Counted from the stretch's first letter, positions 51,301-64,000 are shown. The stretch is DNA of 64,000 nt from Diprion similis (GCF_021155765.1 NC_060112.1:27246001-27310000); one strand, 5' to 3'. The notes: generated from the sequence alone by a model not told the origin. Made by a program: numbers and translations.

Positions 51301-51400
51301 AATGAAAAATGGACGATTACTGACAGATTTATGGTTTACTCAGAAATGCGAATCTATACTATAGTAATTTTGTATAACGGTACGCGATGCCGGGCCGATG
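48318..51400. other. Gene-poor stretch with a TA microsatellite
   Basis: A (TA) run of about 12 units lies at 49513-49537. At 49724-49745 the word cgtaa recurs in tandem three times. Open frames are short and unrecognised; the 112-codon plus-strand frame at 48785 shows no domain. Confidence 0.45.
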
Positions 51401-51410
51401 GCCCATATAT

Positions 51411-51591
51411 CGGGAGTCTCTGGTGAAAGTGTCGACTCTGAGCCACGCGGTCACCGTCAGCGCCAACACAAGCACAACTTTCACGTCAGCCGAGCGTAGT
51501 GGACAAATGCTGCAACTTGTAAAACTTGTGCATGTGTTGGCGCTGGAGGTGACCGCGTGGCTCCGAGTCGACACTTTGACCAGAGACTCCC
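51411..51591. repeat. Long hairpin (67-bp arms) just upstream of the plus-strand coding start
   Basis: Arms at about 51411-51477 and 51525-51591 are reverse complements with roughly five mismatches. They begin cgggagtctctggt and share aaagtgtcgactc, gagccacgcggtcacc and cagcgccaacaca. The loop is about 47 bp. The arms are much richer in GC than their surroundings. It ends about 130 bp before the ATG at 51724. Confidence 0.88.
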
Positions 51592-51723
51592 GGTACATAC
51601 AGAGTTGTTGTTTGCGCACGATGTAATATCTATTTGTAATATTACCGCTTTGCAACACCATACATGATCAACTTCGCTTGCTGAAATTGCAAAACGTTTT
51701 CTTCTTTCACAGATTATTCATAG

Positions 51724-54700
51724 ATGGAGTATAAGGAATACAAAAGGCTATCCGACGACACAGATGATCTGAATAACGATCGAGATAACCGGCTACTATC
51801 CGAGATGCGCAGCCACGAGCCCTTAGAAATAAGTGACGAGAGACGGAATAATATTAGGAACGACGAAGACCTTGGCGACGGAATTAAAGATGAGGAGTTT
51901 TCGACCGAAAGCGAAGCTGCGATCAGCGGGGAAGTTGAAAACGGAGAGAAGGGAATTACACCCGATACCCGCCCCGACAGGATATTGAATGGCATGAGTG
52001 GGAAGATTAAGAAAAAAGTGTCCGAAGATACCGACGAGATTGACGAGGAGAACAATAAGGATAAACCGGATGAAAAACACGATAACGAATCATCGACAAC
52101 GACAACGGCATCGTCAACTTCGACCTCCGACGACGAGTCCGAGACGACCTCCGAGGAAAAAGTTGAGTCATCCGACGGAAAGGGAAAGGGTTCGCCTTCG
52201 AAAAAAGAGGAAGCTTCGACAATCGCTGATCACGACGAAAAGGATAAGCCGAAAGGATTCAGCGAGGATGGCGCAAAGGATGCGGGAAAAAATGACGACA
52301 CCACTGACGAGAGTGACATCGAGGATGACCTTATATCGGCAATCAACTACAACACGATCACTTCTCTCGCCGCTCTCAAAGACATGCTCCAGTCTTCCGG
52401 CGAGGATTCCGACGGTGTCGATAGTTTCTTTCACCATTACTTCTTGTCCCACGTTAATCGCCTCCCCTCCCGTAATCAAACTCACAGCCCTTATCCCTGG
52501 GGAAGACGACTCTCCGAATGCCGAGAGGAGGATGAGTACGAAGCTGACGAAGGTGAGGCCAGCAAAACTATCATTACCCACTATGATAACATTGTATGTA
52601 CAATAATGTACATACCTCGGGTGTTGTCATTTCATTCTTATTATCCTCAATGTTAGTCCTTGAAATGCATGGATGCCTTAATCCTCCCGAACTATTTGAA
52701 TTCCGCATATCAAAATCATCCCAAGGCTTGATAATGTTGAATATAAATTCATCGGATCACTTCGATGAAAACTAACATTATTTCACTTGACAAGGTGCAA
52801 AATCGTTGAAAGGTTCTCTCGAAATGTTTCAGGCAAAAACGCTGAGAGCGCGGCGAGCGGTTCCGCTTTGGCAAAGAAAATGGAAAGATCATCGGACGGC
52901 GCAAGTTTGGCGAAGACCCTGTGTGACAGCCTGGCCACGATATCTTCATCGAGCTCAACCTCAGAAAACTCAATCTCGGAGCAAACGGAGCAAACGGCAA
53001 GTAACGCGATCACGGAGCCCCAGGCCGCGCCCCAAGTTGTAACGACTAGCAGGTTCACAACTTCTCAGACCTCGACGCCGTCCGCCTCTACCGTCACGTC
53101 TCCAACCTCCAGCAGCAAGCCACCGCTTCGACGACGGCACACCGCCGGTCCTGGAATGACTTTTCCAGCCACGGATCCACCAAGTTACTCGGCTAGTATG
53201 ACGTTCTCAAGGACGAGTCCCCTTCCTAGTCCGCATCTTGACAAACGCTTCTTCGACTCTAGCCTTATAGAGATGAAAAGTCAGGCGAGTAGCTCTAGCA
53301 CCCTCGACTATGACTCGAACGAAGACATATGGGTACGGAGGGTGGATTTTGTTCAGGAACGAAAGCGTCGGGTAAGCCGTGCACGCCTTTGGCAATCATC
53401 AATACCTAGTAGACTAGAATTGTTCGGAGGCCACCGTTCGCGTGGCGGCCGAAGACGATCATTTATAAGAATTTACTTCAACCTTAACTCGATGATTTAT
53501 TGAAATCTCTTTGTGCCTAAGTTTGCATTTTGACCAATTCTAATTCCAGGTACAGGATATTTTGATTATTCGTCCTCAAATCAAAAACTGAGCCAAACCG
53601 TTGCGATGTAATTGACATACTTTCTTTGAACTTTAACGCGTGTCTTAGGCACCGCGGAAATTGGCGCAGCCACTGTCCACTCGACACCGTAATCCTATCA
53701 TTGAACCGACTAATCGTACAATGAACGGAATTGTGCTTTCTCAGTTTGAAACACTAATTAAAAATCGTTTCTTGCAGAAGTATTATTGTTGCCAATATAT
53801 ACCTACAATAGTTTTACAGTTAGATTTCCATCACTGAAATTTTTTTAATAACAATTTCAACTTGGCTGACAAACACGATTTTAATGAGTAAATTAAGCCG
53901 AAAACGAGATACGAGTAGGCTCTTATCTATACGTGAAACATGGACGGTAGAGAAGAAATGAAAATGAAGATGTATAAACAGTTGTAGAAATGTGGCTAAA
54001 ATGATCTTTTTTGACGTAAGCTGTATAAGAACCTGATTCTTGATTTAATGAAATGAAAGAGCAGCAGATTGGTAATTGAGAAAAATGTTTGTTAAAAAGG
54101 AAATCAAAATTCCGAACCAGCTGATGCTAGTGCATAATTGCAAAGAGTGCACAATTTCGTGAAAAGATAAATGAATATATGAACATTCGCGATAGTCTAC
54201 ATTTGACGATCTATACCGAATTATTACGACATGCCATTGTATAGGTAAAACGTTTTCATAATCAGTCGATATTCAGGTATTGACGGCAACCTCGTTTCAA
54301 ATATTTATCAGTAACTTCTTAGACTTTGATTGAGCTGTACGTGTTCCTACGTGTTAATTTGCGGAACAGTTTAGCCGATTCCGACTGGTCAGCGGTCCAT
54401 CAGTCACATATTCGGATTCCTTGTAGCAAATAACGATCCAAACTACAAATTAGTCAGTGATGGTTACTACGGTGAACGGCCGTCTCGGTAGAATTCGCGA
54501 ATACGTTTTAATGACCTGCGACGATCCTCAGGACAGTTTACAGTCCTACAAGGTTTGAATTCTTTGTCGTAACTTCCATTACTCTGCAATGATTAACGCT
54601 TACTCATCCCTTATCAAGGTTGAAAATCATTATATCGCATCGTCATAGTATTGGTCCGATTTTAGTGTGCATTTTTGCAATCATTCTATTTTTATTTCTC

Positions 54701-57700
54701 TTTACTGTACAACTCGTCGATTTTCCCGGCCTTTGTTGTCAAAGCCATGTATGGGTACCTTTCGTAAATGTGAATACTCGAAATAATAACGAAAAAATAC
54801 TGTGCACTTGTCGACGATTGACCTTGAGATGTTAACAGACGGCTCTGAAAATCGGAGCAACTTGACTTTTCATTTTCATACTCGTATATTCGTATTCGAT
54901 CGTATTAACGCTGAGAACAGCAGTTGTACAAAACATACAAACTTCAAGTCTATCAGGAGTGTTAGTTTGGCTTTAAGCTCGTGTACACTATCAAATCACT
55001 CGAGTGTGCTCATTTTCTTTCTCGGTTGACTTTCCTCACATTCAAACGAATTAATTTACTGTTATTTGTGTCCGATGATTCTTTCTGTGGTAAATAGCCG
55101 GGCTTCGTATAACTTATCTTTTAAGGTCATCTGATTTTAGTCTGGTTGTTCGCTAGTTGATTAGGATCGTAATTATCATTTATCATTTAGTAAAAATATC
55201 TGAAATCTTAACATTTGTTATTGATCAACTTTGCATGAAAGGTGCGAGCTGCGACTTGCGATACATGATAGAAATCTGTGGGCTTATAGCTTTGTATTGA
55301 AATTATGAAAACTAAATACTTATCAGTCTTTATTCTTCCTCGATAACATCGTGCTGATAAATTCTTAAAATCACGATATGTTGAAACCATATCACGATGT
55401 GAGAAGATAATCCACATACATGCTGAGAGCTAACACGACGTAATACGGTACGATATTCAATCGTACCCATACGTTCTCGATTATCGTACAGAAATTATGT
55501 ACATAAAAATATCGCACAGTCGCAGTCTATATGACACTGTCTCACCGGAGTCGCTCCAGTCTCTTCAATATTACGAATTCGATAAATAAACTAGGTAGGA
55601 ACATATTTTTCGAGTTTTATATTGTTCCGTTATGCGGGAGCAAAAGTGATTTTTTCGCCAGTTACATTATACTTCACCCTGTTTTCAATTCATGTAATTT
55701 ATCGACTTATCGTTGACTGGTCAAGTTGTATAACGCCAAAGATCCTAGGTTGAGTAAAAGTTAGGATATCCAAATAAAGATAACTTAGAACAATAGGCAA
55801 GTGTCAAATAATATCGGCTCGTGCGTTAGAGCAGGAACGTACACTATAGCGCGTGGAAATAGGCAAAGCACCCCGAGAAACGTGATTCCCACCAAACTAG
55901 GGATTAGTAAAGTTAGTTCTAAAACGCGTCGTCACTACCTTGGATTGCGGAAGCATTATTGCGTATCTCGAATGAATGATTCGACTCGACGACACGTAGA
56001 AACATTGAATAAATTGAATCACGATCGATCAACAGCAATGCAGTCGGGAGCCGAAATGGGAAATGTATGCGTATACCTCACTAGGGGAAGTAAATTCATG
56101 TAGATCAGCCAGAATAAGATAAATGGAGCAGTAAAGAGTCAGAAAATCATGGACATAAAAGAAACCAAGCCAGTAGGCTTAGAAATTATAGCAGCAAGAA
56201 TGTAGATAGAGTTTCTTAACCTTTTCGAAATAACGGAAGGCTGTTCTCGGTGTCGAGCGTCAGATCAAAAGATAGATAAAATTGCTTAACGTTTCGGCCC
56301 TTTGAGGGGGGCCATCCTTTGAATTCAGGTGCGAATCTAGGAGGAAGAGGAGGGGGTGATCGGCTTTCATATTTATACAATTTATTTGATAATTATATCC
56401 ACTTCCCCTCTGGTGGTAGAATATCTTATTGAAAAATGGTCAATCAATATACAGTAGGTGAACAACAATTAACTAACAAAAATGAAAAGCAAAAAGATAT
56501 ATAGAAACGATACAGCAAAAATTACTGCAAGCGGGCTATAACAACCGCCGTGCGAATATAAACAGGCACGCAGAACCTTAAAAACTTCCATTTCTACGCA
56601 TTAACTTCCCCTGACCAAACAAACCAGGGAACCGTCGGTTGCAGAGATGATTACTCAAATTATACTCAGAATCTGGCACTCGGTGTTGCTATTACAGTCT
56701 TACTATATAGTAAACCAGAGATTTTAATGTACAGAAAAACAAACCAGTCTCTTCGTTCTAGAATGTTGAAAATATGCATTGAGCCCTTGAATCCGCTAGC
56801 TTCAAGTAAGATTGATTGTTTTCCACTTCTTATTAATTCACGAAACGTGCATAGTCACACCTGTGCCATTGATAATGTAATTTTCTTGAAAGTGCAGTAT
56901 TGTATTGATCATCGTGTTCATCGTCATTCCTCATGGATAACCTCATCAACCTGTCATGCATATACCTATATATGTATGTTTTATATACATGTATTCAGTC
57001 AATGCATAGCGGACTTGAGAATGCCGGTGCATAAAGTCTGACGTAGGCGTTGTTGTCTAGCTCGATCATTATATTGTTTTCCAAACTGTACGTCATCTTT
57101 TTTGATCTTCCAACGTCATCGCTAATTAACCAATTTCTGTGTCCCACTTTTGTTTCCAAGTTCGTCGGATGGTCATTACGATTAAATACTTTGAGTGTGT
57201 ATGTTTGAAAATTTGGATACGATCATGTTTATCAAAAAATACTGCCTCCCTTAAACTTCCGAAGCAAAGATTTATTGGCACTCATGATTTCAAAGTAGGA
57301 TCCGTGAATTAGCGATAAAGGACAGGAGTGAGTGAGTCGGAATGATAATTGAGAGAGATGACGATTATTTTCAATTAACAATAAACGAGATTCTTTATTG
57401 AGGATACACGATACGAACCGTATCGCAAGAGAACGGTTAGACAACCGAGGTTTACATAGGCAAGAGAATACATAGATGACGCGCAGATATGATTTTGCAA
57501 GAGGAGACAGTACATGAATTGTACAGCTGATCTGTTTTGAGTCGCGACACGGGCAAGCGGCGAAATTTGAGGTAGAGACGGACAGGTAAACATTGCACGC
57601 GAGTGTGAGTGCATATGTGAGGCGGATATTAAATAGCAGGTGAAATGAAATTGGGAACAGCGCGATTCAATACTTTGATTTGAACTGTTCCATCGCTAGT

Positions 57701-59293
57701 TTGCCGAAACAGAGATAATATTTCCAAGTTAGGGGAATGCAATCTCGGCATCAGAATTTAATTGGTGAGATTGAGATACAGACGTTGAACGAATTGCGAG
57801 TGTTTTTCTAAACAATCCCCCAAATAAGTATTATCCCATCATTGGCAATTAGAGTAACCTCCACTCTATTCTATTTATATGCAGTCTTATAGATGATGAA
57901 AATAGAGGCATGGCATGAGAAAATATAATCATAAAAAAAAAACAGCCCTTAAAATTTCGATTCAATGCTTGCAGGAACTTGGCTCGCAACCATTGCCAAC
58001 AATCGTAACCGAAGATACCGACGTATCTGGTCAGTCCGGACAAGACGAGGGTCAGAGACCACGTGCTGGCAAGTATACTGTATTTGCTCCATATATACTT
58101 GCTCAGTTGCATATTCGACAATTCGGCAATGCCATGGCACTCTGTTGTTTTGTGCAAATGTTGTTATTAATATATATATATATAGATATATATATATAGA
58201 TTATATATATATATATAATCTAAGATGTATTACAAGCGCACGCCGATTGCAGTATCAACTGTTCTTTCATAAACATAGTCAAGTGTACTACCGTTGGGGA
58301 ATACTACTTTCCATATGATTTGATTACGTTCAAATTGAAATATTTATGGACTAGAAGAGGCGTAAGCTGAATATATCGATTGCAAGAATCGCAATCCTTC
58401 ATATCAAGTTCAACTGAAAGTGAACCAAAAGAATGATCCCATAAATGAAACACAACAAATGCTTGAGAGAATTGAACAAAATAACAGCAATAAAGCCGAA
58501 GTAACAGACTAGGTGAAAATTGCTTTCCAGGCACTTGGGGATCGCATTCGAGGAACATCAGAAAGGCCTCAACAGGCAGTGCCCCGGGTTCGGGTAAATC
58601 TACACCATTACCTCAGCCACCCAGCGATCAACTAAGTTCTTCTTCCGGCTTCGTCAAGGCCTCGGGGCGAAAATCTGCAAGTACGCGATCAGGGTCGAAC
58701 AGTCGTAGCAACAGTACAGAGCGTCGGAAGAGCGGCGATGACACAGCGAGCCCCACGAGGAAACCGGCCCTTTTCGACGCTTTCCGACCGCGGAGTAAAT
58801 CGGACGCCAGTAAAACCAGAAAACCCAGTATCATTACGAATATGAAAAACGCCGTACAGGTAACATAATATATCCTCGTCAGTGTTTTTTCTTTTTTATG
58901 TTGTTTCAACTTCAGACTATAAACGTATAGATGTTTCAAGATAAAGTGTACGAGGTGAATGTGGGTCCGAGTAATGTAATATCCTTGAAAGACTTTACGA
59001 GCTTCGTTTTGTTTCTATTTCTTAAAACGTCTGTATTCAATTTGTCGCAGCATTCTTTGCATCGGAGTGCCCACGTTAGTTCCACTTCGGACGTAACTTC
59101 GGAGAAGGAGCATCATCAGAAAGATCATAAGGATCAGAAGGAAAGCAAGGAGTTGCAAAAAGAGGGAGGCAAGGAGCAATATTCGAGGCCGCGTGCTGGG
59201 TCGGAGAGCAGTCGGAATCCTGTCAGCAAAGTGATGGATCTCATTAGACATCGAAGTCACAGTGTCGTCAGCACGGAAGACAAGCGGAAAGCG
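51724..59293 (+). CDS. Large disordered Ser/Thr-rich protein, 5' part; possible AMPK gamma subunit N-terminal region
   Basis: Supported exons: 51724-52552, 52833-53371, 57975-about 58050, 58531-58859, 59051-59293, continuing past 59294. All but the third have clean GT/AG borders and consistent phase. The ATG follows an acceptor (tttcacag...catag), so the 5' UTR is spliced. Exon 1 is strongly acidic (Asp, Glu, Ser, Lys). Exon 2 is Ser/Thr-rich with RRRHTAGPG, a basophilic-kinase-like site, and LDKRFFDSSLIEMKSQ. Exon 4 contains FDAFRPRSKSDASKTRKPS and NMKNAVQ. Exon 5 has a Lys/Glu/His-rich run, then VMDLIRHRSHSVVS. The FRPRSKSD/RHRSHS style recalls the variable N-terminal part of insect AMPK gamma (PRKAG2-like, SNF4Agamma), but this is from memory. 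The diagnostic CBS repeats are not in the window. Exon 3 needs a donor leaving one base; 58029 (gtcagt) and 58050 (gtcaga) both fit. About 670 codons to exon 5. The gene model is solid; the identity is tentative. Confidence 0.72.
53372..57974 (+). other. Long second intron of the plus-strand gene
   Basis: About 4.6 kb. Short open frames only, none in phase with usable splice sites that I could find. A segment near 56290-56320 (acgtttcggccctttgag) resembles words common in dispersed retroelement debris. Additional alternative exons cannot be excluded. Confidence 0.5.
58199..58220. repeat. Perfect AT palindrome in an AT microsatellite
   Basis: Within an AT/ATAG-rich run (about 58168-58222), the last 22 bases form a perfect palindrome beginning gattatata and ending tatataatc. 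It lies in the intron after the third exon of the plus-strand gene and can extrude as a cruciform. Confidence 0.7.
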
Positions 59294-62200
59294 GTGAGTT
59301 GAGTGCACTTGAGTGAAATCAGTTTAAGATATACGTGTCTCGAGTTAGGCATTGAGGAAATAAACAGAAATACTCCGAAAGTGGTAGTCTTACCTACAAG
59401 CCTGTAAGTGCACGGTATACGCAACTGCCTTGCCGACTCTTTGCTCGGTCGATTACCAACTAGACGGGCGACGTTAACGTCCGTTGGTATGGTTTAATTT
59501 TTACACTTATTACACACTATAAGCAAGTCTGAATGAAATCGTGGCGTTACGAATTCCACTGCATAAATGCTTAAACGCATTCTACGTTGGCCTTAGATCA
59601 AGTGTCTCTTTGCAATTGTCCGAGCAATGAATGATGTTCGTAACACATGGGCATAGCCTTGACTCGCGAGATGAGCATTTTTTTACGGACACTATTCCAT
59701 TGAGTCCTTTCATGCAAAGCTCCACTTCGCATGTGGACCTGCGGCATTCCATCATTAACGTGAAGCAATTTTCTTATATCGATCACTCGCATCCCTGTCA
59801 TGGTTCCTTAACCGATATTTTTACTGTATCTTAAGAACACAAACAGTGGAAAATTCACAACATTTTGTTTTATGGCATTATTTAGTTTAAAAAGAATCAG
59901 ACCAAAGAATTGTGTCGGGGGGTGGGCGGAGGGGGTGGGAGCTTTTGGAAAATACGATTAGCTTGGCTAAAACACACTTGCAACTTGGCGTGGTAGACAT
60001 CATACACCCCATCGGGTAGCATCTGTTTGGGCCCCAGTAACATGAATTTCAGACGTTCGGCTATTGGCGATAAAAATTTAAAATCATATAGTAAGTTTTT
60101 TAATAAAAATAAATGGGAGTCTAATTAACACACTTGGAGCTATTTATGTGTAAACATAGCGCGTGTGTGTACTGTGCACGATTCATTAGGAAAGAAGAAA
60201 GGAATCAGATTATGACCAATCCGTTTTGATTCTGATAGATTATTCCCTTGTGTTAAAGTAATAACACAATAACTTCGGAGAAAACTTTCTGTTAAAAAAA
60301 AAAAAAAAAAACATATCTAGACGCATTTTGTAGAAAATGTTGACGTTGGAACATACTATTTTGTTGTGTACGCTAAAATCGATGAAATAATTGTTTCAAA
60401 ATCGCAAAAATTTTTATTCAACCTAATATAATTACAAATACGAAACCTCGATTTTAATCTAGTCAATTTAATAAAATAATACTCTTTTCATGATATTTTA
60501 ACTTGAGGTTACGAGAAAATAAAGGGGTTCTCCCATAATAAAGTAAATGCAGTGAAACACAAAAAAAAATAAATAAAATACGAGGCAAATGCGTATATTC
60601 AATGAAATACGTGATCTCAAGTTAACGTCTAGAGAAAAACTGTTTTTATAATAATAGCGGTTCACGCAACAACCGTATTCATTTGGTAACATGTGAAAGC
60701 TTTTATGCGTTTTTTATCTATGATGACTACTATTGTCAAAATATTGGATACACCCTGATAGATTCAACTAAATCGGTTCACATAGTTTACTAAATCTATT
60801 CAGTGGATGGAGATTCGAAAGATTTACGAAATTTGAGATTCGATCATGAGAGCTACTGATCGATTACCGTTATCAAATATGTTACATCGTAAGTCTACGC
60901 AATTGTTTGTCGCAGTGGCAAAATACTTAATCAGCAGAATCAAATCATTCGTGGTCTAATACCATCGAATCAGTCCGTCAATTCACAGTGGCTACTTTTT
61001 TGCCATTGTTTGATGTGGCAAATAATTTACGTAGCACAAATTTCAATCAAATCATAATAAGTCAAGTTACAAAAATTGAACAATCATTTTTTAAGCTTTA
61101 GGAAATGATTTCACTGTGTAGATCTGATTTCGCAATCGCAACAGAATCTATGGTATTATTATGGTGCCAAACCTTTTCTTAGACGTTACTAAAACATTTT
61201 ACTTTCTGTGAACTACAGAATCGACTAAACTTTTTGATTGTGTGAAGATAATGTTTGATCGGATGTAATATTAACCCTGAAATTTTGTTGCCAGGGCCAA
61301 TTTTTTTTTTGATTGGTGCGCAACAACGAAATAAAGCAGAGTCGACATACACACTAAAAATTACGTGATTCATATAAACAATATCGCTAGGTTTTCCACA
61401 ATTGTTTATAGTGACAAGGCCATTGGTGCAATCAACGCAATGAATTCTGTATCTATGTGAAATTTTGACACTGGTTTCTTATATCATACGCGGAGAGACC
61501 AATAGAATCAAGTGATTCTCACAGCCATGCATGACATTACATGTATAATTGACCCCTATATGTATTTCATGAAAATGTTAAACTGTCCGACAGACGTTCC
61601 TGCCTTACCAGGTAAATCATAAATTAAAGCTCCAAGTACCTTACGACTCACTGAATTTTAAACTTATATAAACTTGTTTACGTGATATTAAAATTAGCTA
61701 ATACTAGAATATTATAAGTCAAGGATTACTTTATGCATCTAGTAAATTGAGTGCCTTGAGTGGCCGCCAACCGACCATTAGTGATTCAATTGGCAATTAA
61801 TAAAGACTCGAAATAGCGTCGCTCAAATATAGGCGTGATTAATTCCCAACGATAATTTATTTGCGTATCTACCTGCATTCGTGTATACGTAGGCGTAAAT
61901 ATTATGTATATTTTTTTTTATCGCTCATTTGAAAAATTCTTAGTGCAGTGATTCCCTACACACTACTCACAGCAAGTACATCATGCGATATTCAATACGT
62001 AAGCTATGCTAGATTGTGAGTACGTTTGGCGGTATTCACTGTGAAAAATGATATGTGAGGATTTGTGCTTCAAGTGCATGGCATTTTACTCGATGAGAGG
62101 GCTACGAAGAACGTTATTGATTAACTGCTCACATTGCATCAACTACAAGTGTAGTAGTTTATATAGACCTATTCGATACCATTTCGAATCGGAAGAAATA

Positions 62201-64000
62201 TACTATTCTTAATGACGAAAAATAGCTTGTTATTGAGAACGTGCGTATCCGATTGTGGTGTAAAGAGAGAGGGAGAGATCCTTGAACTTTCTTTTCTACC
62301 TGACAAGTGACCACGAACCCTACAAACCCATCACTTGTGCGAGATACACTCAACCCCCACCTTTCCTTACACGCACATTATCGCTTTCTTTCTCCTGCAT
62401 TTACTCGATAAGAATTCGTCCTGAAGCCGTACCGGTTGGACCAGGCATTGCCCGTGCTAAAGTATTGGAAGGTCTGCTGCTGAGTAATGAGAAAAAGACG
62501 AAAGACGCTAACTAAGGCGCAAGAGAAAGAAGCTACGCGCCGTTAGGAGAGTGAACGTTGCCGAATTTGAGACCAGCGTTGCCACGTTTTGTGTCCTAAA
62601 CTCTGTGTAAAATTGCTAAACTGACAATGAATCACAAAGGCCTACAAGATTTCAAAGGTTATCACGAACGAACCTTTTCGTACACACGTGTATATCGTAA
62701 ACTATCCTTGTCTCATTGCTTTGGCGCATCCGCACCACTCCAATGGTCCGTACCGATTGTTTGAATCTTATGGTAGTCTAAGGTCTGAACTAACCCGTGA
62801 GACGGGTACATCTTCGGTACAGTTTGGTCACATTCGACCACGTTCACCTCTGTGCGCTTCCCTCTCTAGCCGGTAACTTCTCAACCCTTACTTGCAGTTG
62901 TGGCTCAAGAGGACGTCGGAGTGCTGATGAAGTGAGCTACTCGTATTTCACACTTTTTTCTTTCCAAAGTAACCACTTTCTTTTTCTCCCTTGCATTAAT
63001 GTCCACTATGTTGATATCCCGTGTAATTTTCATCCAGTTCTCCCCACTTTCATGTTCGTAGCCAACACCCTTGATTCAGACAGGAGGTTGTTCCACTAAT
63101 GCGTTCGCTTTTGAGGAGGTCTTGGGTAACGTGACATGATCATTGGGCGGCAACGCCGGGCCGGGGGGCTTTATTAAGTGTTGTTGAAGGGGTTTAAGTG
63201 AACGAATCATTCCTTTAATGGAGGAGAGGGGGGATTAAAATTAAAAAAAAAAAAAAAAAAAAAAAACGAATCGAACGTATCTGTCGAATGGCCCTACAAT
63301 GAATATCCACATTCAATGATATTCCTGTATCTGCGACGAAAATACTTACTTGCTTTATAATATCCCTATACATCAACTTATATTGCTCTCTGAAGCATTA
63401 ACGAAAGTAGGAATGTAATTGGTCGACTTTCCGGATAATGGAATTATTACGTTTCACCATTGAATGTATTGTTTTTCAAGTAGCGTATTGTTAGTGTGTG
63501 TGCTATACACGTCCCTACAACACCCAATCGGATTTTTTATCCGCTTACGGAGCGCATATTCTACCTTCCAAAACTGACGAAAGATCCTCGCGTATCGTTA
63601 TCTTGCTAGCGTTAATTGATGCGGTTAAACAGTTGTACAAACAGTGCCAGATAGATATCTAGGTGAAAAAGACACAGTAAGAGCTGGCCTGCAGATATAA
63701 AAAAAAGTAAGCTAGACCAAGAATTTATTACAATTGGAGGAATCTCGAAATTAACTCGTGAGCTGTACAGCTTTCGTCCACTGTGGGTGTTCTCTCTGAT
63801 TCTGCGTCAAATCTTTGTTCTTGTTTTTCGTTCTCCCGCACATATCCCACTTGTTAGCTTATTCTTGATTTCTTCTTCTCGCTTCGCGCGCCTTTGGGGA
63901 AGCGAAACGGTAAAAAAGGAATAAAGGACACACCTTGACTCTTGTACAATTTCTGTTTGTTAAGTTAAATAGGTGTCCGCGAATTGTGCTACCGAGCTGA
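59294..64000. other. Intronic or downstream sequence of the plus-strand gene, no further exon secured
   Basis: The phase-0 donor at 59294 (gcg followed by gtgagt) requires a later exon, but I could not find a convincing one before the window ends. Contents: a plus-strand G-run cluster at about 59917-59940, an A run at about 60295-60312, and a longer A run at about 63244-63266 after a G-rich patch. A 3'-terminal-looking frame to 62515 has unclear origin. The remaining exons, including any CBS-domain exons, are probably beyond 64000. Confidence 0.5.

Noticed and set aside
51359-51661. Similar open frames on both strands over the same stretch
   Set aside because: They are a by-product of the inverted repeat at 51411-51591, which makes both strands read alike, not two genes.
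51724-52606. Gene model using the donor at 52594 (att/gtatgt) for the first plus-strand exon
   Set aside because: It leaves phase 0, but the next acceptor at 52833 requires one leftover base. The donor at 52553 (gaag/gtgagg) fits both phase and consensus.
62282-62515. Plus-strand open frame ending with a Lys-rich tail, considered as a terminal exon of the plus-strand gene
   Set aside because: I found no acceptor with the phase required by the donor at 59294, no recognised domain, and no support beyond the open frame itself.
62897-62931. Possible micro-exon bounded by cttgcag and gaa/gtgagc
   Set aside because: In the phase demanded by the preceding donor it contains a stop; other phases would need an unseen exon.
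1-64000. CRISPR arrays, bacterial operons, prophage or autonomous transposon genes
   Set aside because: No regularly spaced direct repeats, no polycistronic gene layout, and no transposase or reverse-transcriptase motifs were seen on either strand.

Overview
This is eukaryotic nuclear DNA, almost certainly from an insect and by my reading probably a hymenopteran. The host call is an inference from gene style and AT-rich non-coding DNA. Genes are few and split by introns with clean GT/AG borders, there are no operons, and most of the 64 kb is non-coding. I rebuilt three complete protein genes by hand, checking phase at every splice junction, plus part of a fourth gene and one tRNA.

Layout: (1) 2091-7813, minus strand: a seven-exon orphan nuclear receptor of group NR2E (413 aa), closest in appearance to the insect PNR-like receptor NR2E6. 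Its long second intron carries a hAT-type MITE with intact target-site duplication. (2) 7814-23932: mostly gene-poor DNA holding one weak candidate exon, a MITE-like inverted-repeat element, a dispersed transposon-like remnant and a tRNA-Val(UAC) gene (minus). (3) 23933-28293, minus strand: a six-exon polypeptide N-acetylgalactosaminyltransferase of the GALNT11/Pgant35A type (644 aa), with a probable 5' UTR exon just upstream and a large fold-back repeat beyond it. (4) 31076-36223, minus strand: a nine-exon glutamine-hydrolysing asparagine synthetase (558 aa). (5) 36224-51723: a long gene-poor stretch with a diverged direct duplication, several hairpins and MITEs, a GGTC microsatellite, a G-quadruplex motif and a TATA-type promoter candidate. 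(6) 51724 to beyond about 59293, plus strand: the 5' coding part of a large, disordered Ser/Thr-rich protein. Its later exons suggest, without proof, the variable N-terminal region of an AMPK gamma subunit; no CBS domain lies in the window.

The genes show no functional link: a transcription factor, a Golgi O-glycosylation enzyme, an amino-acid biosynthesis enzyme and a possible energy-sensing kinase subunit. I found no CRISPR array, prokaryotic element, intact autonomous transposon or convincing new multi-gene system. The points most worth a second look are a three-residue insertion between the receptor's zinc fingers, a substitution in a conserved motif of the glycosyltransferase, and a set of long hairpin elements, one of them just upstream of the first coding exon of the plus-strand gene.
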